In this document: positions 32,730-39,121 of the stretch, in pieces
Position numbering within the stretch: the first letter of the stretch is position 1
How the letters are laid out: each line of letters begins with the position of its first letter
Assembly (NCBI GenBank): GCA_036268995.1
Contig: DATATB010000113.1
Span: forward strand, 1-64,000
Length of the DNA: 64,000 nucleotides
Direction of reading: 5' to 3'
Source of the DNA: DATATB01 sp036268995
Lineage (GTDB): Bacteria > Planctomycetota > Planctomycetia > Pirellulales > PNKZ01
The notes under the pieces: generated by a model
What the model was told of the DNA's origin: nothing
The model's input: only the letters and a program-made list of their open reading frames with translations
Database searches by the model: none
Program-made: the position numbers and the translations under genes

Positions 32730-34361
32730 TCATTCGTGTTGCACGAACCCAGCCACGCTGCCCGCGGGAGCATGAGCGGCCAGCAGTGCTCGAACCGTGT
32801 CGAGTGTGTCGGCTTCTTCTGCCGGCTTGTCGCGGCGCCAGTTGGCCATGCGCGGAAAGCGGACGGCAATGCCGGCTTTGTGCCGTGCCGATACTTGGAT
32901 GCCTTCGAAATGCAGCTCGAACACCAGTTTCGCCTCAACGACGCGCACCGGGCCGAAGCGCTCGACCGTATGGGCTCGGACAAAGGCGTCGACTTCGCGA
33001 ATCTCGGCGTCGGAGAGCCCTGAATAGGCCTTTGCAATCGGCACTAGCGTGCCGCCGTCCCAGACGCCGAACGTATAGTCGGTATACAGGCTCGCGCGCC
33101 GGCCGTGACCTCGCTGGGCATAGATCAATACGGCATCGATCGAGTAAGGCTCCGATTTCCATTTCCACCAATCGCCGCGCTGCCGCCCGACGCCGTACCC
33201 AGCGGCCAGCCGCTTGAGCATCAAGCCCTCCACGTGCCGATCGCGGCTTTCGTTGTGCAACTGGGCCAGATGGTTCCAGTCGGCCGCCAAGACCACTGGC
33301 GAAAGCCGCACGGGCGCATGGTCAATCAGTGGCGCGATCAACCGCTCCAACTCGCCGCGGCGCCACTGGAGCGGACGATGGCGCACGTCTTCGCCGGCGA
33401 GCTCGAGCAGATCGTAAGCCATGAAAACGCAAGGCGCCTCGGACAACGTGCCGGCATCCAGCCGCGTGCGGCCAATCCGGCGTTGCAGCACGGCAAACGG
33501 CAGCGGAAGATCGTCGCGCCAGGCCAGTACTTCGCCATCCAAGACCGTGCCGTCTGGCAATGCGGCGCCGACTTCGACCACTTCCGGAAAGCGATCTGTG
33601 ACCAGTTCCTCGCCGCGCGACCACACGAGCACCTGGCCGTGACGGCGCAACAATTCCGCCCGAATCCCGTCCCATTTCCATTCGGCTTGCCACAGCGCGA
33701 TGTCACCGAGTTGCTCCAGCGGCATATCGAGCGGATAGGCCAAATAGAACGGGTACGGGCGGCCTGGGTCCGAGACATGGCTTTCGCCTGTCAATAACCG
33801 ACGAAAATCTTCGGCCGTCGGATCCCAGTGCCCCATCAAGCGGTGCTCGATAATCGGTGCTGCCACGCCGGCCACCGCCGCCAATGCGCGGGCCACTAGC
33901 GTGCGTTGCACGCCGACTCGAAACTCGCCGGTAATCAGCTTGTGCCACACCAGCCGCTGGGGCGTGCTCAATTCGTGCCAGGTGGAAATCACCAGCCGCC
34001 GCTGCTGATCGGGTGGCAAGCCTTTCAGGCGCAGCACGCGGTCGCTGACCAGGCGATGCAACGGCTCGCTACAAGGGCGGCTATTGGGCTCCAACAACAA
34101 AGCCAGCGTTTCGGCCAGATCGCCGACCGCCTCGTACGACTCGTCCACCAGCCAGCCGGGCAAGTGCGTTTCCGCCGCGACGAACTCGCGCAGCAAGCCG
34201 GTCTTGATGGCCCGCTTGATTTTGCGGCCGATCAAAAAGTACAAGGCCCAGGCCGCATCCTCGGGCGGGGCCGACGCGAAGTATTCCGAGAGCGCACGCA
34301 CCTTGTCAGCCGTGCGATTTGTGCGGTCCAAGTCCAGGTAGAGTTGTGTGAATCGCTGCAC
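32730..34361 (-). CDS. ATP-dependent DNA ligase of the MBL-associated type
   Basis: 543-residue ligase. The N-terminal DNA-binding domain (residues 1-190; LSEYFASAPPEDAAWALYFL, HKLITGEFRVGV) precedes the nucleotidyltransferase domain with the AMP-accepting Lys229 in EWKWDGIRAEL, motif III (LDGEVLAW) and motif V (VEGLMLKR). The OB domain is C-terminal. This size and domain order fit the ligases found beside an MBL exonuclease (PP_1105-type). The MBL gene lies just 3 bases upstream and udgX just downstream, so all three are probably one operon. Expected role: sealing nicks after end trimming. Confidence 0.9.
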   Translation of the reverse strand: MQRFTQLYLDLDRTNRTADKVRALSEYFASAPPEDAAWALYFLIGRKIKRAIKTGLLREFVAAETHLPGWLVDESYEAVGDLAETLALLLEPNSRPCSEPLHRLVSDRVLRLKGLPPDQQRRLVISTWHELSTPQRLVWHKLITGEFRVGVQRTLVARALAAVAGVAAPIIEHRLMGHWDPTAEDFRRLLTGESHVSDPGRPYPFYLAYPLDMPLEQLGDIALWQAEWKWDGIRAELLRRHGQVLVWSRGEELVTDRFPEVVEVGAALPDGTVLDGEVLAWRDDLPLPFAVLQRRIGRTRLDAGTLSEAPCVFMAYDLLELAGEDVRHRPLQWRRGELERLIAPLIDHAPVRLSPVVLAADWNHLAQLHNESRDRHVEGLMLKRLAAGYGVGRQRGDWWKWKSEPYSIDAVLIYAQRGHGRRASLYTDYTFGVWDGGTLVPIAKAYSGLSDAEIREVDAFVRAHTVERFGPVRVVEAKLVFELHFEGIQVSARHKAGIAVRFPRMANWRRDKPAEEADTLDTVRALLAAHAPAGSVAGFVQHE

Positions 34362-34364
34362 GGC

Positions 34365-35402
34365 TCACCCCGCCCCGACCGGCTCGTCCAGTTCAACGCC
34401 ACCGCCCACTTCGTCCAATTCGCCTTCGAACCGCGTGGCTACGGCCCGGGCATCGAGGCCTTGCTCGGTCAGCCAACGCACCATCGGTCCGACGTGCCCG
34501 TGAGTGACCCACACCTGCTGAGCGCCAGTGGCCGCGATGGTCGTTAGCAGCCCGTCCCAGTCGGCGTGATCGGAAAGGACGAAGCCGCGGTCCATGGCGC
34601 GGCGGCGGCGCGCGCCGCGGATTTGCATCCAGCCCGAGGCCAGCGCAGGCGACAGCGCGCCGAACTTTCGCAACCAGGCAGAACCCATTGCCGAAGGCGG
34701 GGCAAGCACCAGCGCGCGCCCGCGATGCTCGCGGCTGTTTTCGGCCGTGGCGTGCTCGCAGGCGGCCAATTGAATGCCGGCCGCGCGGTAGGCCGGCAAC
34801 AACCGCTCAATGGCGCCATGCACCAGAATCGGCCCCAGCGATCCGTCCAGCCCGGCCAGCAACCGCTGGGCTTTGCCCAGGGCATAAGCAAACAGCACGC
34901 TGGTGCGCTTGCGCCGCTGATTTTCCTGCCACCAGGCATGCACGTCGGCCAGCACGTGCTCGGCCGGGGGCCAGCGGTAGATCGGTAGCCCAAAGGTGCT
35001 TTCGGTCACGAACGTATGGCAGCGGACCGGCTCGAGCGGCGTGCAGGTCGGATCGGCCGCAGTCTTGTAATCACCGCTCACCACCCACACCTGTCCGTGC
35101 TGTTCGAGGCGCACCTGCGACGAGCCGAGAATGTGGCCGGCCGGGTGCAACGACACTCGCACGCCACCAATCGTCAGCGGCTCATCGTAGTCCAGCGTTT
35201 GGAGGTCGATCTCGCTGCCCAGCCGCAGCCGCAACAGTTCGGCCCCCTCGCGCGAGCTAAGATACCGGCGCGAGCCGAAATGGGCATGGTCGCTATGGGC
35301 GTGGGTCACGATGGCCCGATCGACGGGCGCCCAAGGATCGACATAAAAGCCGCCGGCCGGGCAGTACAGGCCCTTTTCGGTGTTGAGCAGCAGGTCCGAC
35401 AT
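34365..35402 (-). CDS. Ligase-associated MBL-fold DNA exonuclease
   Basis: 345-residue metallo-beta-lactamase fold nuclease. Metal motif THAHSDHAHFG (HxHxDH) appears near residue 40, then HPAGHILGSSQ and VSGDYKT, which are second-shell and bridging-Asp motifs, and LSDHADW near the C-terminus. It belongs to the ligase-associated DNA-damage-response exonucleases, related to SNM1/CPSF-type enzymes. ATG 35402 gives MSDLLLNTEKGLYCP, the usual N-terminus; the frame extends eight codons further. It is the first gene of the repair operon. The Lhr-type helicase and phosphoesterase that often accompany it are not in this window. Confidence 0.9.
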   Translation of the reverse strand: MSDLLLNTEKGLYCPAGGFYVDPWAPVDRAIVTHAHSDHAHFGSRRYLSSREGAELLRLRLGSEIDLQTLDYDEPLTIGGVRVSLHPAGHILGSSQVRLEQHGQVWVVSGDYKTAADPTCTPLEPVRCHTFVTESTFGLPIYRWPPAEHVLADVHAWWQENQRRKRTSVLFAYALGKAQRLLAGLDGSLGPILVHGAIERLLPAYRAAGIQLAACEHATAENSREHRGRALVLAPPSAMGSAWLRKFGALSPALASGWMQIRGARRRRAMDRGFVLSDHADWDGLLTTIAATGAQQVWVTHGHVGPMVRWLTEQGLDARAVATRFEGELDEVGGGVELDEPVGAG

Positions 35403-35653
35403 GCTTTGCCGACAGCTAAAGATCACGGCTTTTGGATACGCAGCGAAGAAAATATGCCCGGAGCGAACGCTGGGCCATGAATTCTAGAATCGACGGCGGA
35501 GCCGGCCAGTCGGGCAAAGGCCGGCGCTTTACGGCGACGGGAGGATTTTCACGGCTGGTCAGCGAGGTTATGATGCGGCGCCGGCGTGACACGGTTCAAA
35601 AGCCACGCCGACCATTCTGAAAGCGGCACGCAAGCACCCCGGGGGAAGCAACA

Positions 35654-36088
35654 ATGGACGAACAAAAAGTCGACCGGCGCCATTTTTCCAAGTTCACACT
35701 GGCCGCTTTCGGCGGATTGCTGGCCGGAGCGCAAACCGGGCTGGCCGCGGACGATGATGACAAACCCCTGAAGAATCCGCTGCTGGGCGACCCCCACATT
35801 TGCCGCGGCATCAATACCTGCAAAGGCAAAGGCAAGAGCAAGGACAATGCCTGTGCCGGCCAGGGAACCTGCGCCACGGCCAAAGCCCATTCCTGCCATG
35901 CAGCCAACGACTGCCGCGGCCAGGGCGGGTGCGGCGCCAAGCCGGGCGAGAACACATGCAAAGCGATGGGCGCCTGCGCCGTTCCGTTGCAATCGCCGGC
36001 TTGGAAAAAGGCTCGAAAACGCTTCGAAGAGCTCATGACCAAGGCCGGCAAGAGCTTCGGCGACGCTCCGCCAGCTAAAGAAGAATAG
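35654..36088 (+). CDS. Tat-exported cysteine-rich protein (bufferin-like)
   Basis: 144 residues. The N-terminus is a Tat-type signal (DRRHFSKFTLAAFGG, with an RR motif and a hydrophobic part to AAD). The mature part has about twelve cysteines in a repeated pattern: HICRGINTCKGKG, NACAGQGTC, HSCHAANDCRGQGGC, NTCKAMGAC. This C-x-G-x(n)-C-K/R-G pattern resembles the precursors called bufferins (DUF2282-like), which bind copper and are modified by MNIO enzymes. No DUF692/MNIO gene is visible nearby, so the enzyme would have to be elsewhere. Other possibilities are heme- or metal-storage proteins. Export by Tat would fit a protein folded with cofactor. Confidence 0.65.
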   Translation: MDEQKVDRRHFSKFTLAAFGGLLAGAQTGLAADDDDKPLKNPLLGDPHICRGINTCKGKGKSKDNACAGQGTCATAKAHSCHAANDCRGQGGCGAKPGENTCKAMGACAVPLQSPAWKKARKRFEELMTKAGKSFGDAPPAKEE

Positions 36089-36556
36089 CCCCCCTCCGAC
36101 CGGCCCGCCTGCGTTCACAAGCCGACCGCGGCTGCACGGCCTCTAGGGCGATGCTTGTTCGCGCGCATTCGCTGCCGCCTGCGCAATCGCTGCTGCCTGC
36201 GCTGGCGGCACGCGCTTCGCATCCGGCCATGCCTCGGTTCGCCGCGGTATCGCTCGCCACAGTATCCCGGTGCGCGACCGCGGTACTGGTTAGCTGGTCA
36301 TCCACCGCCGGAAAATTACTGCTTGAGACCCGGAATCGGCTGCGATAGGCTTAGTTGCCGGCGGCTTTATGGCATACGAAATGCACGTCCTGCGGTCTGC
36401 AATGGCGGACGTTGCTGCCTTGACGGCGGCTTCGGGCCTCGGCTTCGGTGCATTGAATGCGAACGGCACGGCCATCTGGGCGGAAAAAGAGCTGGTAGGC
36501 GCTGGAACCACGCTTTTCGAGTCGGCAAGCAAGCCTTATTGATGGAGTAGATCGCC
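36089..36556. other. 468-bp region without recognisable gene
   Basis: The gap between the cysteine-rich gene and the ANTAR regulator. Short frames on both strands are compositionally poor. No tRNA, terminator or repeat was identified. Confidence 0.45.
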
Positions 36557-37156
36557 ATGGACCGTGCGCTGCGGGTGATTGTCGCCGACGATGATCAACA
36601 GGCCCGCGAATTCTACCAGCAAATCTTGCCGGACATGGGCCACAAGGTCATTTTCGCAGCCAGCAGCGGCAGCGAATTGGTGCGGCAGTGCGAACAACTC
36701 AAGCCGGACCTGGTCATCTCCGACATCAAAATGCCGGACCTGGACGGGCTCGACGCGTCGGAGCAGATCTACGCGAGCACCCCCGTGCCGATCATCCTTG
36801 TTTCCGGTTATCACGATGCCGAATTGATCGAGCGAGCGCAGGAAAATCACATTCTGGCTTACCTGGTGAAGCCGGTCACCCTGGCCGACATGGAAGTGGC
36901 CATCAGCCTGGCCATGAAGCGGTTTCAGGAATTCGAAGAGCTGCGACTGGATACGTCGAACCTGCGGCAGGCATTGCAAGACCGCAAGATTATCGAGCGC
37001 GCCAAAAACATCCTGATGAAGCTCGGCGAGTTGCACGAACACGACGCCTTCCGCCGACTCCAAAAACTCGCCAGCCGGCAGAACAAGAAGCTGGTGCAGG
37101 TCGCCGAAATGATCGTGACGGCCGAAATGGCGTTCGGGCCGCCCGACCGTCGCTAG
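36557..37156 (+). CDS. ANTAR-domain response regulator
   Basis: 199-residue response regulator with a receiver domain (DDD at 11-13, phospho-acceptor Asp56 in VISDIKMPDLDG, Lys in LVKPV) and a C-terminal ANTAR domain (about 140-195; DRKIIERAKNILMKLGELHE, then AFRRLQKLASRQNKK). ANTAR proteins such as NasR, AmiR and EutV bind paired hairpins in nascent RNA and prevent termination. A structured leader with an intrinsic terminator follows immediately downstream, before a sigma-54 regulator gene. A histidine kinase partner is not fused; the hybrid kinases at 39.1 and 27.4 kb are candidates. Confidence 0.92.
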   Translation: MDRALRVIVADDDQQAREFYQQILPDMGHKVIFAASSGSELVRQCEQLKPDLVISDIKMPDLDGLDASEQIYASTPVPIILVSGYHDAELIERAQENHILAYLVKPVTLADMEVAISLAMKRFQEFEELRLDTSNLRQALQDRKIIERAKNILMKLGELHEHDAFRRLQKLASRQNKKLVQVAEMIVTAEMAFGPPDRR

Positions 37157-37198
37157 CACCGCATGCCGCGACAATGCGTCGGGCTGCTGGTCCCGTAA

Positions 37199-37338
37199 CG
37201 CTCGGATTGACTTTCAAGCGAGCGGCTAGTACGCTCGATGTGGTGGCAGGCTTGAGCGCACGTTCGTGCGCCTCAAGGCACTACGTAGGCTAAGACAGCC
37301 CCTGGTGAGTTCTCCGGAACGCGCTAGGGGCTTTTTTT
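37199..37338 (+). terminator. Three-hairpin leader ending in an intrinsic terminator
   Basis: Three hairpins follow the ANTAR gene: CGCTCG/CGAGCG (37199-37204 and 37219-37224, 14-nt loop), CTTGAGCGCAC with its complement (37251-37261 and 37266-37277, loop GTTC, one bulge), and AGCCCCT/AGGGGCT (37297-37303 and 37326-37332) followed by seven T (37332-37338). The last is a typical intrinsic terminator. It lies 160 bases before the sigma-54 regulator start, so it either ends the ANTAR transcript or attenuates the next gene. Confidence 0.75.
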
Positions 37339-37499
37339 GTCTTCGGCGCAATAGCTGCTAGGCCGGAAGAACCGCACGTGGGGCTAAGCGTGCGCTGCCG
37401 TCCTTCCTTGTTCCAGCACGCCCCGTAGACGGCGACCTCGGATGGTCGCCGGCAAGCGTTTTCCAGGCAACCACTCAACTCCAGCGCATTTGAGACCCT

Positions 37500-39080
37500 A
37501 TGAGCAACGCTCGAGTTCCGACCGAACACCATATGCAAAATAATGGCAAAGGCTCGCCCCAGGCGACGCTCGAAGCACTTGAAAATCCGGAGCCGGGCCC
37601 AGCCGCGCCGGCCGAGTTGGCTCCGGCCGTAGTGTTGGTCGTCGACGACGACCGAGCCGTGCGGCATACGATCCGCCGCATCTTCGAAGAAACGCCGCTC
37701 GAGATCCTCACGGCCGAGAACGCCGAAGAAGGCTTGAAAATCGCCTCGCAACGTCATCCCGACGTGATCTTGCTCGACGTCATGTTGCCCGATCGGTCGG
37801 GCCTCGACATGTTCGAAAAGTTCCACGAGCTGGACGCCAAGGTGCCGGTGATCTTCATCACGGCTGGCGAAAAAAGCGACACCGTCATCAAGGCCATGAA
37901 GCTGGGGGCCTACGAGTATCTCGTCAAGCCGCTCGATTCGAAGCAAGTGCGCAGCCTGGTGAACCGGGCCATCGAGATTCGCCGCTCAACCGAAATGCCG
38001 GCCGACACTGGCGAGCCCACGGCCGAAGAAGAGGTGCGCGACTACCTGGTCGGCCGCTCGCCCGCCATGCAGGAAGTTTATAAGGCCATCGGCCGCGTTG
38101 CCTCGCAGGACGTGACCGTGTTGATTCATGGCGAAAGCGGAACCGGCAAGGAGCTGGTGGCCCGCGCCATCTACCAGCACAGCGCACGGTCCAAGGGACC
38201 GTTCCTGGCGGTCAACTGCGCGGCCATTCCCGAATCGCTGCTGGAGAGCGAATTGTTCGGTCATGAAAAGGGCTCGTTTACCGGCGCCGAAAGCCGGCGC
38301 ATCGGCAAGTTCGAGCAGTGCAACGGCGGCACGCTGTTTCTCGACGAAATCGGCGACATGTCGCCGCTGGTTCAGAGCAAGATGCTGCGGCTGCTGCAAG
38401 AACAGGCCTTCGAGCGCGTGGGCGGCAACGAAACGATTCGCACCAACGTGCGGATCATCGTCGCCACGAATCGCGATCTCGAGCAGATGGTCAAACGCAG
38501 CGAGTTCCGCGCCGACTTGTATTACCGGCTCAACGGCTTCGTCATCAAGCTGCCGGCCTTGCGCGAGCGCAAGGACGACGTGTTGGTCCTGTTGCAGCAC
38601 TTCCTCCGCCATTTCAGCCGCGAGCTGGGCAAAAAGGTCCACGGCATCTCGCCCGAGGCCCTCGAACTGCTGTTGTGGTATCCCTGGCCGGGCAACGTCC
38701 GCGAATTGCAAAGCGTGCTCAAGCGGGCCTTGCTGCAAACAACCGGCGAAGTGCTGATTTCGGACTTTTTGCCCGAGGACGTGCGCACGCGAGGGGCCCA
38801 CGGCGGCGCCGCCGGCGATCAGGCGGTCGATGCCACGCCGGTCACCGAAGCGTATATCGACACGCGCATCCGCGAAGGCTCCGAGGATCTGTACGCGGAA
38901 GCGGTGGCGCTGCTCGAGCGCGCCCTGATTACACGCGTGCTCCAGCACACCAAGGGCAACCAGTCGCAGGCAGCCAAGATCCTGGGCATCACGCGCGGCA
39001 GCTTGCGGAACAAAATCCGCACCTGCGGCATCGCCATCGAGCACGTAGTCATGTCCGACAAACCGGCCGGCGTAAGCTAA
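37500..39080 (+). CDS. Sigma-54-dependent response regulator (NtrC family)
   Basis: 526-residue enhancer-binding protein. A receiver domain (VVDDDRAV near 48; phospho-acceptor Asp93 in LLDVMLPDRSG; Lys in LVKPLD) is joined to an AAA+ domain with Walker A GESGTGKE (211-218), GSFTGA (258-263; sigma-54 contact, Ser replacing Ala) and Walker B GGTLFLDEIG (276-285). A Fis-type HTH closes the protein (GNQSQAAKILGITRGSLRNK). The first 40 residues are low-complexity. It activates sigma-54 promoters upon phosphorylation. Its gene converges with a hybrid histidine kinase 41 bases away; the two may be partners, although opposite strands argue against simple co-expression. Confidence 0.93.
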   Translation: MSNARVPTEHHMQNNGKGSPQATLEALENPEPGPAAPAELAPAVVLVVDDDRAVRHTIRRIFEETPLEILTAENAEEGLKIASQRHPDVILLDVMLPDRSGLDMFEKFHELDAKVPVIFITAGEKSDTVIKAMKLGAYEYLVKPLDSKQVRSLVNRAIEIRRSTEMPADTGEPTAEEEVRDYLVGRSPAMQEVYKAIGRVASQDVTVLIHGESGTGKELVARAIYQHSARSKGPFLAVNCAAIPESLLESELFGHEKGSFTGAESRRIGKFEQCNGGTLFLDEIGDMSPLVQSKMLRLLQEQAFERVGGNETIRTNVRIIVATNRDLEQMVKRSEFRADLYYRLNGFVIKLPALRERKDDVLVLLQHFLRHFSRELGKKVHGISPEALELLLWYPWPGNVRELQSVLKRALLQTTGEVLISDFLPEDVRTRGAHGGAAGDQAVDATPVTEAYIDTRIREGSEDLYAEAVALLERALITRVLQHTKGNQSQAAKILGITRGSLRNKIRTCGIAIEHVVMSDKPAGVS

Positions 39081-39093
39081 TCGCCGGCCAAAG

Positions 39094-39115
39094 CCCACGG
39101 ACTGCGGTCCGTGGG
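39094..39115. repeat. GGACTGCGGTCC palindrome, copy 1
   Basis: A 9-bp stem (CCCACGGAC at 39094-39102, complement 39107-39115; loop TGCG) between two convergent genes. The 20 bases at 39099-39118 recur exactly, as reverse complement, at 63762-63781. It probably terminates both genes. Confidence 0.8.
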
Positions 39116-39121
39116 GGGCTA

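Noticed and set aside
36089..36556. Small ORFs on both strands in the 468-bp gap
   Set aside because: No ribosome-binding site, family motif or codon pattern; mutually overlapping frames.
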